Of a DNA stretch of 64,000 bases, positions 1-8,590 are shown in pieces. Location of the stretch: positions 1 to 64,000 of the forward strand of contig NZ_FOGT01000001.1 in assembly GCF_900111295.1 (NCBI RefSeq). Direction: 5' to 3'. Position 1 is the first letter of the stretch. Each line of letters opens with the position of its first letter. The translations under genes were made by a program, and so were the position numbers. The DNA is from Salipaludibacillus aurantiacus (GTDB taxonomy: Bacteria > Bacillota > Bacilli > Bacillales > Salisediminibacteriaceae). The notes beneath the pieces are model-generated. The model saw only the letters and a program-made list of their open reading frames with translations, had not been told where the DNA came from and searched no databases.

Positions 1-93
1 TCGCCCCGGACACCCTTGCCATTCGCTAACGGTTCCCATTGCCAAGCCCGTAGTGGACTTCCACCACCTAGCTGTCAGACATGCCGGGCACAC
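1..93 (-). mobile_element. Group IIC intron, 5' end (runs off the left edge)
   Basis: Read on the minus strand, the sequence starting at 93 begins GTGTGCCCGGCATG and continues with the domain I landmarks of bacterial class C group II introns, including GTTAGC, AAGGGTGTCC and GGCGA. I recognise the same order of blocks in the Oceanobacillus iheyensis IIC intron. The 5' boundary GTGTG fits the group II consensus GUGYG. It lies directly after the T-tract of the rlmN terminator, the usual target of class C introns. Only domain I is inside the window, so the reverse transcriptase and 3' end cannot be seen. Alternative: a dead 5' fragment. Confidence 0.85.
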
Positions 94-126
94 TATAAAA
101 AAGCACCCGGAAAAAGTTCCGGGTGC
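94..126 (-). terminator. rlmN intrinsic terminator and intron target
   Basis: Perfect 8-bp stem (103-110 with 119-126, GC rich) with an 8-nt loop, followed on the minus strand by six T residues. It lies 20 nt after the rlmN stop. The intron at 1-93 begins immediately after the T-tract. Confidence 0.9.
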
Positions 127-145
127 AGTTTGTCTTGGATAGAGG

Positions 146-1240
146 TTAAGCTTTAGTTTTTGATTTCTTTTTCGCTTTCTCTTTATCTTTTTTCATTTGC
201 TTACTTCGCAGCTGGCCGCAGGCGGCATCGATATCCGAACCTTGCTCATGCCTCACGCCGCATTGGATGCCGTTTTTCATCAGAATATCGTAAAAAGTGA
301 GGATAGATCCTTTTTCACTCTGTTTGTACTGAATATATTCATCCACTGGATTGTAAGGAATCAGGTTGACGTAAGACAGTTTTTTCTTGTCTTTGATAAG
401 CTCAACAAGTTCTCTTGCATGTTCCGGCTTATCGTTTACCCCATCAAGCAGAATATACTCAAATGTCAGCCTCCGGTTCTTTTTCTCCAGATAGTAATCT
501 ACGGCTTCCATCAACTTTTCAATAGGCTGGGCTTTATTTACTTTCATTATTTTTGTCCGCAGCTCATTGTTTGGAGCATGAAGGGAAACAGCCAGATTAA
601 CTTGGAGGTCTTCCTCTGCAAACTGGTATATCTTATTAATGATTCCGCTCGTGGATACTGTAATATGGCGCGCCCCTATAGCGAGGCCTTTATCACTGTT
701 GACTACCCTCAGGAAGTTCATCAGGTTTTCATAATTATCAAATGGTTCGCCAATTCCCATTACCACAATATGACTGACGCGTTCACCTTCTCCCGCGTGA
801 TCCATGCTGTGCTGGACATTCATAATTTGCTGGACGATCTCACCGCTTGATAAATCCCTGTCCTTAGTCAGCAGGCCGCTGGCACAGAAACTGCAGCCGA
901 TATTACAGCCGACTTGAGTTGTTACACAAACAGACGACCCATAGTCAAATCTCATCAGAACAGTTTCAATTAAATTTCCATCTTTTAACCTGAACAGAAA
1001 TTTTTCAGTTCCGTCCTGTGAGACTTGTTTAGAATGAAGCTCAAGCGACTGTATAACAAAGTTCTCTTCTAAAAGTTCTATACATTCTTTTTTTAAGTTC
1101 GTCATGTCAGAAAAACTTGTCACACGTTTAATATACAACCAGTCCCAAACCTGGGAAGCGCGGAACGCTTTTTCTCCCCGTTCTGTGAACCAGGTTTTTA
1201 ATTGATCAAAAGTTAATCCATAAATGGATGGTTTCTCCAT
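146..1240 (-). CDS. rlmN: Dual-specificity RNA methyltransferase RlmN
   Basis: Radical-SAM enzyme that methylates C2 of A2503 in 23S rRNA and of A37 in some tRNAs, supporting translational fidelity; cytosolic. The 364-residue protein has the CxxxCxxC iron-sulphur motif (C112, C116, C119, in GCNIGCSFC), the upstream cysteine C105 in SSVCVTTQ, and the methyl-carrier cysteine C341 in DIDAACGQL. These are the residues known from E. coli RlmN. The length is normal, with a Lys-rich C-terminal tail of about 20 residues. ATG start with a GAGGG site 8 nt upstream. It is transcribed alone and ends in a terminator followed by a group II intron. Confidence 0.97.
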   Translation of the reverse strand: MEKPSIYGLTFDQLKTWFTERGEKAFRASQVWDWLYIKRVTSFSDMTNLKKECIELLEENFVIQSLELHSKQVSQDGTEKFLFRLKDGNLIETVLMRFDYGSSVCVTTQVGCNIGCSFCASGLLTKDRDLSSGEIVQQIMNVQHSMDHAGEGERVSHIVVMGIGEPFDNYENLMNFLRVVNSDKGLAIGARHITVSTSGIINKIYQFAEEDLQVNLAVSLHAPNNELRTKIMKVNKAQPIEKLMEAVDYYLEKKNRRLTFEYILLDGVNDKPEHARELVELIKDKKKLSYVNLIPYNPVDEYIQYKQSEKGSILTFYDILMKNGIQCGVRHEQGSDIDAACGQLRSKQMKKDKEKAKKKSKTKA

Positions 1241-1380
1241 TGTAAACCCTCATTTCAGATGTTAATACTAAAAAAGAATTATACTTTACTAAACGCCGGT
1301 TTTCAAGCCATCTGACATTATCTCAATTTCACCTTGATTATTCAAGCATGACAGCTTTTTATCATTTCCATAAACAAGCT

Positions 1381-2622
1381 CTACAAACTGTTCTTCCTGC
1401 TTATCGGCATCGTCATACAACGGGGCCCTCCGCGTCCCCTGGCGAGCTCTGAACTCGGAACCTCTATGACATCAATGCCATAGGATTTAAGCGTATCGTT
1501 TGTAACATAATTCCGGTCATATGCAACCACTGTCCCCGGAGCCAATGCAAAGGTGTTGCTTCCATCATTCCATTGCTCTCTTGCTGCTTCAATAGCTTGA
1601 CCGTCCCCTACCGGGATCAGCTCCAGTTCATTAAGGTGCAAACATGATTTTAAAGTTTCAATCAGGTTGGACTTTCTCTCCACTACCACCTGTCTATTAC
1701 TATTCTCTCTTAAAATATACAGGTTCATGTCATCAGCAATTTTCATCACAGCAGGATGAACAGTAAATTTATTAGTATCAAGCTGGGTAAATACCGTATC
1801 TAAGTGCATAAAAGCACGTTTTTTCGGTATTTCAACCGCAATCACTTGTTTAATAGGAGAATTCAATGAACGAAGCTTTTTGAACAGTATTTCAATTGCT
1901 TCAGGACTCGTTCTTGCACTTAAGCCTATCGCCAGTGTATCTTGAGAAAGCACAAGTATATCTCCCCCTTCAATAGGAAAACGCGATTTATCATCGTTTA
2001 CTTGAGGAATATCTGAATCGCTAAAAAGCGGGTGGTGCGCTGTAATATATTTCATAAATAACGTTTCATTTTTTCTGGCCGTATGATCCATACGGTTGTA
2101 TGAGATACCATGACCGATAATGGATGCGGGGTCTCTCGTAAAATACATGTTTGGCAATGGATCGATATAAAAAGGTTTATTGCTGTCAATTAACCCCGGC
2201 AGGACAAGATCTGTTTCTACTTTAACCTCTTCTTTGCGTATCCCGCTTATGAGCATGTTTACAAGTTCCTCAGGCTCTCTATCGGCAAGATACTCGTACA
2301 AATAAGTGTACACCTTGTCCTCTTCCTGATGAGTTAATTGAGATAGTTTGATAAAGTCTTTAATAAATGCTTTTTTTGTCTCTTCAGCTTTAAGTGCCTC
2401 GGTTGCAAGATCCGTTAAATAAAGGACTTCCGCCCCTTTACTTTGGAGGGCTTTCGCAAATTGGTCATGCTCTTTTTGAGCCACCCGTAAATTAGGAATA
2501 TCATCAAAAAGCAGTGCCTCCAGATAATCAGGGTATATATTTTCAATTTCTTTTCCCGGACGGTGAATAATTACTTTTTCAAGTGATCCAATTTCTGAAT
2601 AAATATTAAAAGGTGATGTCAT
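1381..2622 (-). CDS. arcA: Arginine deiminase
   Basis: Hydrolyses L-arginine to citrulline and ammonia, the first step of the arginine deiminase pathway, which yields ATP and base under anoxic or acid conditions. The 413 residues show the family signatures FTRDP (161-165), EGGD (218-221), MHLDT with catalytic H273, and the nucleophile C402 in GGPRCM near the C-terminus. Full length. ATG start with AAGGAAG upstream. No arcB, arcC or arcD lies beside it, so the rest of the pathway must be elsewhere or absent. I see no clear ArgR or FNR box in the 278-bp upstream gap. Confidence 0.96.
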   Translation of the reverse strand: MTSPFNIYSEIGSLEKVIIHRPGKEIENIYPDYLEALLFDDIPNLRVAQKEHDQFAKALQSKGAEVLYLTDLATEALKAEETKKAFIKDFIKLSQLTHQEEDKVYTYLYEYLADREPEELVNMLISGIRKEEVKVETDLVLPGLIDSNKPFYIDPLPNMYFTRDPASIIGHGISYNRMDHTARKNETLFMKYITAHHPLFSDSDIPQVNDDKSRFPIEGGDILVLSQDTLAIGLSARTSPEAIEILFKKLRSLNSPIKQVIAVEIPKKRAFMHLDTVFTQLDTNKFTVHPAVMKIADDMNLYILRENSNRQVVVERKSNLIETLKSCLHLNELELIPVGDGQAIEAAREQWNDGSNTFALAPGTVVAYDRNYVTNDTLKSYGIDVIEVPSSELARGRGGPRCMTMPISRKNSL

Positions 2623-2900
2623 AGCGGATGTCTTCCTTTCGTATCTGTGTAATTTATAAAAATAGCGAGTTTAAATTATCTACCCTTAAAGAGACCCGAT
2701 CAACCTGATTATTCTTAGTAAACTATATGTATGAATTCTTAAAACCGATTTGCCAGCGTTTCAACAGGCAGAGCTGTGTACTGAGACTGTTTACTATATT
2801 CCCGAATTCCTTTCTTAAAGCTAAGAAAGCTGCGAAAGCTTAATTCACATCAGACTCCCGGAAGCTTTTATTATTACTTTCATCACCAGACTAAGAAGGC

Positions 2901-3074
2901 CTAATCGTTTCTCTCCCTGTCTTTTTCCTGATCAATGGTGCCTTCGTTATAAACATCGGAAACTTGTTCATGGACGACGGCTAAACCTTCTAAAGCAGCA
3001 CTTTGATTCTCCTCGCCTGCCTGGTAATTTTTCTCTAGCGCCTCATTTTGTGATTTATTATTTTTTCTTTTCAT
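2901..3074 (-). CDS. Small DUF4025/YozQ-like protein
   Basis: A 57-residue reading frame with a very strong AAAGGAGG site 8 nt before ATG. The protein is hydrophilic, begins MKRKNNKSQNEAL and contains HEQVSDVYNEGTID, which I recognise as the core of the DUF4025 (B. subtilis YozQ-like) small proteins. Their function is unknown; several such proteins belong to spore-formers. No signal peptide or membrane segment. It sits alone between arcA and the thiolase, about 90 nt after the thiolase stop, and could be read from the same transcript. Family assignment is from memory of the motif. Confidence 0.7.
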   Translation of the reverse strand: MKRKNNKSQNEALEKNYQAGEENQSAALEGLAVVHEQVSDVYNEGTIDQEKDRERND

Positions 3075-3166
3075 CAGCAAGGCCTCCTTTAAGGTCTTCT
3101 TTAGTATCCCGTTTTAAAGAAGAAACTATGCAAAATCGGCCTGCTAAAGAAGGGGTTATTTATGAG

Positions 3167-4318
3167 TTATGCCAGTCTTTCAATAATTGTTGCATTAGCC
3201 ATTCCCATCCCTTCACAAATAGCAAGTAAACCATACCTCTCTTTCGACCTTTCCAGTTCATGGACTAAACTTGCCATCAGTTTCGTTCCTGTAGCTCCGA
3301 GCGGATGCCCCAAGGCAATAGCTCCTCCGTTTACATTTAATCTTTCCGGATCGGCCCCTGTTTCTCTCAGCCAGGCCAGAGGGACAGGAGCAAATGCTTC
3401 ATTCACCTCATACCTTCCAATATCATCTATTTTCAGGCCTGCTTTCTCCAACACTTTCTTCGTTGCTTCAATAGGACCTGTAAGCATTAATGTAGGATCA
3501 GAGCCGATCACTGTTCGGGCAATAATACGCGCTTTAGGTTTTAATCCTGCTTTTTCTGCCATATCTCGGGACATTAGCAGAACGGCAGATGCTCCGTCAC
3601 TTATTTGACTGGCATTACCTGCTGTAATGACTCCGCCTTCTTTAAATACCGGCTTTAAACTGGTTAAGGCTTTCAAAGTGGTATCTTCCCGTGGGCCTTC
3701 ATCAGTATCAAAGATGCTCTTAGTGCCTGTCCCGTCATAAACTGAAACAGGGACTATTTCTCTGGAGAACTTTCCTGAGCGAATCGCCTCACAGGCTTTA
3801 TGATGGCTTTCCAAGGCAAACTGATCCAGCTCTTCCCTTTTAAAACCCCATTTTTCCGCTATTCGTTCTGCTGACTCTCCCTGATTAATTATTTCGTATT
3901 TATCAGTCAGCCGGCTGCTTTGTTTTGTCTCTCCAATTGCAGAAAACATAGGCTCCCTTGTCATACTTTCTATTCCTCCTGCAATGGCAATATCCATGTC
4001 CCCGCTTATTATAGCCTGGGAGGCAAAGTGCAAAGCTTGCTGGCTTGATCCGCACTGCCGGTCAATCGTTACTCCCGGCACACTTTCAGGGAATCCGGCA
4101 ATTAGTGCAGCTGTCCGTGCTATATTTCCTGCCTGTTCACCCGCCTGTGTCACACAGCCTAAAATGACATCCTCTATCATCCTGCTTTCTATACCTGCCC
4201 TTTTAACCACATGTTCCAGCAGTTCAGCAGCTAATTCATCAGCTCTTTTGTGAGCCAGACTTCCTTTTCTTTTCCCAGCAGCCGTTCTTACTGCTTCAAT
4301 AATAACCGTTTCCCGCAC
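3167..4318 (-). CDS. Acetyl-CoA acyltransferase (thiolase family)
   Basis: Condenses or cleaves acyl-CoA: last step of beta-oxidation, or acetoacetyl-CoA formation. The 383 residues form a complete type II thiolase with the acyl-accepting C89 (DRQCGSSQQ), H338 in GHPLG and C368 in CEGMGM. GTG start at 4318 with GGAGGGATAGGA directly upstream. No acyl-CoA dehydrogenase or hydratase is nearby, so the exact pathway (FadA-like against AtoB/MmgA-like) cannot be settled. An 11-bp inverted repeat lies 24 bp upstream of the start and probably controls it. Confidence 0.93.
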   Translation of the reverse strand: MRETVIIEAVRTAAGKRKGSLAHKRADELAAELLEHVVKRAGIESRMIEDVILGCVTQAGEQAGNIARTAALIAGFPESVPGVTIDRQCGSSQQALHFASQAIISGDMDIAIAGGIESMTREPMFSAIGETKQSSRLTDKYEIINQGESAERIAEKWGFKREELDQFALESHHKACEAIRSGKFSREIVPVSVYDGTGTKSIFDTDEGPREDTTLKALTSLKPVFKEGGVITAGNASQISDGASAVLLMSRDMAEKAGLKPKARIIARTVIGSDPTLMLTGPIEATKKVLEKAGLKIDDIGRYEVNEAFAPVPLAWLRETGADPERLNVNGGAIALGHPLGATGTKLMASLVHELERSKERYGLLAICEGMGMANATIIERLA

Positions 4319-4341
4319 TCCTATCCCTCCATTAATTACAT

Positions 4342-4370
4342 AGTTTATACTTCACTTTTAAGTATAAACT
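4342..4370. promoter_or_regulatory. Inverted repeat, likely operator of the thiolase gene
   Basis: Two perfect 11-bp arms, AGTTTATACTT and AAGTATAAACT, separated by 7 bp. It lies just upstream of the thiolase ribosome binding site. The symmetry and position suggest a repressor site; the regulator is unknown and it does not match the B. subtilis FadR consensus. Confidence 0.5.
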
Positions 4371-4410
4371 GATTAAACCGCTGACAAAAGAATTTTCAGA
4401 TTTATCGGGC

Positions 4411-4449
4411 AAAAAAAAGAGGCTTGCTGTAACTCAGTAGCAAGTCTCC
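4411..4449 (-). terminator. sda terminator
   Basis: On the minus strand CTTGCT pairs with AGCAAG around an 11-nt loop, and the stem is followed by a run of eight T residues. It lies 17 nt after the sda stop codon. Confidence 0.75.
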
Positions 4450-4465
4450 ACCAGTCTGTTAAAAG

Positions 4466-4624
4466 TTAAAGAGAATTCTCGGCAGATTTCTTAAATAAAA
4501 TACTTCTTTTACCCATTTCTTCTTCTAAGATCCGGATAAATTCTTCATCAAGATTTAAATCTAACGCATTTTTGTATACTTCGTATAATTGTTCATCATT
4601 TAAATGTGTAATAGATGAAGACAT
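4466..4624 (-). CDS. sda: Sporulation histidine kinase inhibitor Sda
   Basis: 52 residues. The core, LNDEQLYEVYKNAL then EEFIRILEEEMGKRS, matches the helical hairpin of Sda. In B. subtilis Sda binds the dimerisation domain of KinA/KinB and blocks the sporulation phosphorelay while DNA is damaged or replicating. Here the N-terminus carries a short MSSSITH extension and the C-terminus a short tail. GGGGAGGG lies 5 nt before ATG. I found no convincing DnaA boxes upstream, although B. subtilis sda is DnaA controlled. It has its own terminator. Confidence 0.85.
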   Translation of the reverse strand: MSSSITHLNDEQLYEVYKNALDLNLDEEFIRILEEEMGKRSILFKKSAENSL

Positions 4625-5022
4625 CCACAACCCTCCCCTTTCTTAACCCGGGTCGGTTGCACTACCAGCTCCAAACTATTCAAGTGCCCACCTACGAATA
4701 GTTTTTCATAGCTCCCCAAAGTTTGTTATACGTAAAAATACTAAGCCGGCTCCTATAATCTAAAAAGTTAATACCCTATAATATTTTTCATAAACTACTT
4801 TTTAATATATCTATTACTATATTAGCATATTTCCCGCAAAAAGGAATAAACGTTCCCCTTATTTTTATTAAAAATGGAATATTTTAAATAATTTAATTTT
4901 TTTGTAATATTAAAACATTATATTTAATAAAAGCGACGTACTACAGAGCACTTATATCTTTCATTTTTTTATAATACCTGTTATTCTTACAGAAACATAC
5001 GTTTGCTTTCAGGAGGGAAAAT
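4625..5022. promoter_or_regulatory. Divergent intergenic region between sda and the exonuclease
   Basis: No gene is visible in these 398 bp. At 4673-4704 a 9-bp inverted repeat (AAACTATTC / GAATAGTTT) with a 14-nt loop would form a hairpin in the sda leader. 4790-4940 is extremely AT-rich. A consensus TATAAT at 4970-4975 is the likely -10 box of the exonuclease gene; its -35 region is poor. Confidence 0.45.
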
Positions 5023-5649
5023 ATGAACTTTTTGGCAATAGATTTTGAGACTGCCTCCCGTCAAAGAGGAAGCGCTTGTGCAATTGGACTTGTCCATGTT
5101 GTGGAAGATGAAATTGCAGAAGAAAGATATTCATTAATTCGTCCGAGAGATCCGTACTTTGACCCTTTCTGCGAAAAAGTGCACGGAATTACATGGGAAG
5201 ATGTCAAAGACTCTCCGACTTTCGAAGATCTGTGGCCCGAATTATCCGGCTACTTTCAGAATAATCTCGTTATTGCTCATAATGCCAGCTTTGATATTAG
5301 TGTGTTAAGGCATGCTTTGGATCAATATAACATCGCGTATCCCGCTATGGAATATAATTGTACAGTAAGTATAGCGAAAAAAACGTGGCCTGAGTTTTAT
5401 AACTTTAAACTGAATACGATCGCCCACCATCTGGATTTACAATTTGAGCATCATCATGCGTTAGAAGACGCCCGGGTGGCTGCCCGCATCTTAATGAAAG
5501 CGTCGGAGATCCACAATGCTTTTGAACAGGAAACTTTATTGAAAAAACTGAACATGTGGAACGGAACGCTGGAGCCTGGCGGATACCTCACTCCAGGTAT
5601 GAATAAAAAGAAACAGCTTGCCGCAAAAAAAGCAGCACGCCAAAGGTAA
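5023..5649 (+). CDS. DEDDh 3'-5' exonuclease (DnaQ/PolC epsilon-like)
   Basis: Stand-alone proofreading-type exonuclease of 208 residues. The acidic metal ligands are D7 and E9 in IDFET, D91 in NASFD, and H144 and D149 in HHALEDA, giving a complete DEDDh set. The exonuclease fold ends near residue 165; the Lys/Ala-rich C-terminal tail carries no recognised domain. Substrate is probably single-stranded DNA or short RNA; a role in repair or RNA turnover is inference. AGGAGGG lies 6 nt before ATG. It is followed by rnz after 109 bp and may be cotranscribed with it. Confidence 0.88.
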   Translation: MNFLAIDFETASRQRGSACAIGLVHVVEDEIAEERYSLIRPRDPYFDPFCEKVHGITWEDVKDSPTFEDLWPELSGYFQNNLVIAHNASFDISVLRHALDQYNIAYPAMEYNCTVSIAKKTWPEFYNFKLNTIAHHLDLQFEHHHALEDARVAARILMKASEIHNAFEQETLLKKLNMWNGTLEPGGYLTPGMNKKKQLAAKKAARQR

Positions 5650-5758
5650 AAGCTCTTTGTATTTTGCGTGTGGCAATCCTGTCAGCCTGTCTGAACTTAT
5701 GGACTGGCAGACTAAATTACTTTTAAACAGCAATTACCAGACAATATGGAGGATAGTT

Positions 5759-6679
5759 ATGAAGCTAACTTTTTTAGGCACAGGGGCAGGCATCCCCGCC
5801 AAACAACGCAACGTCTCTTCGTTAGCCCTTCATCTTATGGATAAAAACAACACTATTTGGCTGTTCGATTGCGGAGAGGCTACCCAGCATCAAATTCTTT
5901 ATTCTCCCGTTAAGGCAACTAAGATTACAAAGATATTCATCACTCATTGCCATGGTGACCATATCTACGGTTTACCCGGCCTCTTATCCAGCAGAGCTTT
6001 CCACGGAGCGACCACCCCTCTGACTTTGTATGGTCCGAACGGGCTTAAAGATTACATTGACATATCTTTAAAAATAAGCGGGACCTTTCTTACTTATCCG
6101 CTAATTATAAAAGAAATTGATGGTCAGGGAATTTGCTACGAAGATGCAGAGATTACTGTTCATTCTGCCGAACTTAACCATGGCGTCACCTCTTTCGGCT
6201 ACCGCATCTCCCAAAAAGACAAACCTGGCCCTCTGCTTATCTCCAAAGTTAAAGAAGCTGGCATTCCCGAGGGACCAGTTTTAAATAAATTAAAAAAGGG
6301 AGAAAAGGTAAAACTTAAAGACGGACGAACTTTTAAGGGGACAAATTTCACAGGGCCTCCCAAAAAAGGAAAATCTGTTGCTATTTTAGGAGACACAAGT
6401 CCTTCCGTCAACGCCGTTCGTCTGGCTGAAAGGGTGGATACATTAGTACATGAGGCGACATTTGCAAGAAACGAAAACGACCTCGCATTAAAGTACGGTC
6501 ATTCCACCACGCTTCATGCTGCTGAAACAGCAAAAAAAGCTGGTGTCAAACAATTAGTTATGAATCACATCAGTTCAAGGTACCAGACAGCAGAGCAAAA
6601 GGAAAAATTAATTGCTGAGGCAAGAGCTATCTTTTCTGAAAGTGACATCGCTGAAGATCTTTCTTCCTTTAATATATAA
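5759..6679 (+). CDS. rnz: Ribonuclease Z
   Basis: Zinc endonuclease that removes the 3' trailer of tRNA precursors lacking an encoded CCA. The metallo-beta-lactamase motif HCHGDH is at residues 63-68; further metal ligands fit NHGVTS and HEATF, and the long flexible-arm region is present. 306 residues, as for B. subtilis RNase Z. I chose ATG 5759 because GGAGG lies 5 nt upstream; an in-frame extension back to 5618 overlaps the exonuclease gene and carries no family sequence. Confidence 0.96.
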   Translation: MKLTFLGTGAGIPAKQRNVSSLALHLMDKNNTIWLFDCGEATQHQILYSPVKATKITKIFITHCHGDHIYGLPGLLSSRAFHGATTPLTLYGPNGLKDYIDISLKISGTFLTYPLIIKEIDGQGICYEDAEITVHSAELNHGVTSFGYRISQKDKPGPLLISKVKEAGIPEGPVLNKLKKGEKVKLKDGRTFKGTNFTGPPKKGKSVAILGDTSPSVNAVRLAERVDTLVHEATFARNENDLALKYGHSTTLHAAETAKKAGVKQLVMNHISSRYQTAEQKEKLIAEARAIFSESDIAEDLSSFNI

Positions 6680-6715
6680 TTGATTTGATAAACATACTTT
6701 CTTTTCCGTCCAGTC

Positions 6716-6763
6716 AAAAAACGTAAAAGCTCCAGTTAAAAACTGAGACTTTTACGTTTTTTT
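6716..6763. terminator. Bidirectional terminator between rnz and the EamA gene
   Basis: ACGTAAAAG (6721-6729) pairs with CTTTTACGT (6749-6757), with further inner pairing. A-tract on the left and T-tract on the right make it work in both directions. Confidence 0.85.
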
Positions 6764-6769
6764 ATCTCA

Positions 6770-7675
6770 TTAATTTGTTACTCCGGACTGTTTCTTTAGA
6801 CGAAATCCCTGGGTCGTTATTAATACCCCTGATATGACAATAGCCGCTCCGGTAACCTGCATGATAGTAATTGCTTCGCCCAGCCACAAATAAGCACCGA
6901 GCATTGTGGCTACCGGGAGAAAATTAAGAAAGACCGAGGCCTTGGATGCCCCGAGTATACCGACTGCCCGGTTAAAAAATATTAACGCAATAAATGAAGG
7001 AAAAATTCCTAAATATAACAGACCTGTCACTATGTCAGTCTCCAATAGCTGCGGCACTCCTGTCCACATCCATTCGGCTGCTACAAAAGGCAGCAGGACG
7101 ATAAGCGAAAGTCCTGTCATCACCAGAAGGGCTGCAAAGGCCGGGAACAAATGCATATATTTTTTTACGAAAATAGAGTAGGCAGACCAGCAAATAATTG
7201 CTCCTGTCATTATAAGATCTCCAGGGTTCCAGTCCATACGTACCAGCTGAAAAATACTGCCGTCGACCACTACCCATACTGCTCCAAGTAAAGACAGCAT
7301 GACGCCTGCCCATTGAATACGGTAAAGCTTCTCTTTTAAAATATATGCACTTAATACGACCGTAAGAGCTGGAATAAGTGTCTCCAGTACTGCCACGTTA
7401 GTAGATGTAGTAAACTGCAATGAAGCATAAATAAATGTATTAAAGAAAGTCACCCCGGATAATGTCATCCAGAAAAAAGGCTTTTTATATCTTATAAATA
7501 TCTCCCTGTGTTCCCACGTTTTTTTCCACGCAAAAGGCAATACAATGAGAAAAGCGATTAAAAGACGAAAGAACGCTATAGTAAAAGGAAGCAAATCATT
7601 AATTGCTTTTCCAACTAAAATATTACCAGCATAAAAAATGACTACGAGGATCATAAGGAAGTAGGCTGTCAGCAT
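6770..7675 (-). CDS. EamA/DMT family permease
   Basis: Drug/metabolite transporter of 301 residues with about ten membrane helices arranged as two EamA repeats (roughly 5-135 and 150-285). The proline- and glycine-rich ends of helices and a Lys-rich C-terminus (FRLKKQSG) are typical. Substrate cannot be read from the sequence; relatives export amino acids or nucleosides. ATG start with GAGGAGAGGG upstream. It faces rnz across a shared terminator. Confidence 0.88.
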   Translation of the reverse strand: MLTAYFLMILVVIFYAGNILVGKAINDLLPFTIAFFRLLIAFLIVLPFAWKKTWEHREIFIRYKKPFFWMTLSGVTFFNTFIYASLQFTTSTNVAVLETLIPALTVVLSAYILKEKLYRIQWAGVMLSLLGAVWVVVDGSIFQLVRMDWNPGDLIMTGAIICWSAYSIFVKKYMHLFPAFAALLVMTGLSLIVLLPFVAAEWMWTGVPQLLETDIVTGLLYLGIFPSFIALIFFNRAVGILGASKASVFLNFLPVATMLGAYLWLGEAITIMQVTGAAIVISGVLITTQGFRLKKQSGVTN

Positions 7676-7766
7676 CCGGCCCTCTCCTCCTCACACTTTA
7701 TAAAATAGAACATCTGAAAAGTCTACCACATCTTCCTGAAAACTGCATTAGATGCACATATAAAAA

Positions 7767-8192
7767 GAGGCTTGACAAAAACTAAAGACGGCTTTGTAAA
7801 AGACGAACATAATTCTATCAGTCAGGCGGGTCACCTTCACTTTTACCACTTATTTAATAGCCTCAGCTTTTTTAATTGAAGGACAGAAGGCGTCGACGCC
7901 ACCGGGAGTATGCGCAGGCTGAAGTTCCAGTTTCCCGAAGCAGTTAGACTTCGGCGTTTTCACAGGACGTGAAGGGGTTAGCCGAAGATCCCTGCGACAA
8001 TGTTGCACTTATGCCTGTGGTGTAAGCCTTCGCCGAGAGTGAACCCGCAGATTAAATAATTAGTGTACAAGCTCCTGGGCAAGCTTCCGCCTGACGGACT
8101 GAATCACTCCTTTTCTCAAAAAAAACAGCCGAACAAAATTCGAAAATTTTGTTCGGCTTTCTTTATGATTACTATTCTTTTGTCCCAACCTC
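7767..8192. repeat. MITE-like repeat, copy A
   Basis: About 426 bp bounded by imperfect terminal inverted repeats (GAGGCTTGACAAAA at 7767, TTTTGTCCCAACCTC ending at 8192). It matches copy B at 11367-11702 over both ends and much of the interior, and shares modules with copy C near 39.7 kb. It has no transposase. The right end stops 6 bp from the stop codon of the next minus-strand gene. It contains the hairpin at 8127-8158. The rest of gap 7676-8197 shows nothing else. Confidence 0.75.
8127..8158 (-). terminator. Terminator hairpin carried by repeat copy A
   Basis: Perfect 14-bp stem with loop CGAA (AGCCGAACAAAATT and its complement). On the minus strand it is followed by G and eight T residues, so it should terminate the rhodanese-like gene ending at 8198. 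Confidence 0.85.
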
Positions 8193-8197
8193 AGAGA

Positions 8198-8590
8198 CTA
8201 CATTTCTTTACACACTTTCTTTACTGGTTGTCTTTTAGCTTCTGCAGTATTTGAGGGTATTCCCGTCTTAATTTCATACCCGTTAACTTTAAAACCTTTC
8301 TTTAGGAGAAACTTAGCTCCTATATTCAATTCTGTTTTATCAGCTGCTACTAAATAGATGGTATGTTTGTCAATCTTCGCGTAATGCCTTTTAATGTATG
8401 CAAGCGGCATATTAAGACTTCTGCTGACCGGATCATTATGAGCGGTATGAAATTGCCGGATATCCACAATAATACTGCCTGAATCTTTAAGCTGATCCGT
8501 CCTGATCTGACTCAGCCCCCTTACAGGAACATAGCGCCTGAAAACAAAGACAATCATAACTGCTATGATGAAACCAATAACTACATTCAC
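8198..8590 (-). CDS. Membrane-anchored rhodanese-like protein without active-site Cys
   Basis: 130 residues: one N-terminal membrane helix (about 2-17), then a rhodanese fold visible in SIIVDIRQFHTAH, a proline-containing middle segment and IYLVAADKTELNIGAKFLLKKGF. In active sulphurtransferases the loop after the central strand carries Cys (CxxGxR); here it reads AADKTE, so thiosulphate sulphurtransferase activity is unlikely. Such inactive domains usually bind or regulate. Short Lys-rich tail. It lies alone, followed by repeat copy A, which provides its terminator. Confidence 0.75.
   Translation of the reverse strand: MNVVIGFIIAVMIVFVFRRYVPVRGLSQIRTDQLKDSGSIIVDIRQFHTAHNDPVSRSLNMPLAYIKRHYAKIDKHTIYLVAADKTELNIGAKFLLKKGFKVNGYEIKTGIPSNTAEAKRQPVKKVCKEM

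Noticed and set aside
197-850. 217-codon open frame opposite rlmN
   Set aside because: It lies fully antisense to a clear rlmN gene, has no ribosome binding site and no protein-like motifs.
8063-8254. Open frame inside repeat copy A
   Set aside because: It runs across the terminal repeat and hairpin; copies B and C do not keep the frame.
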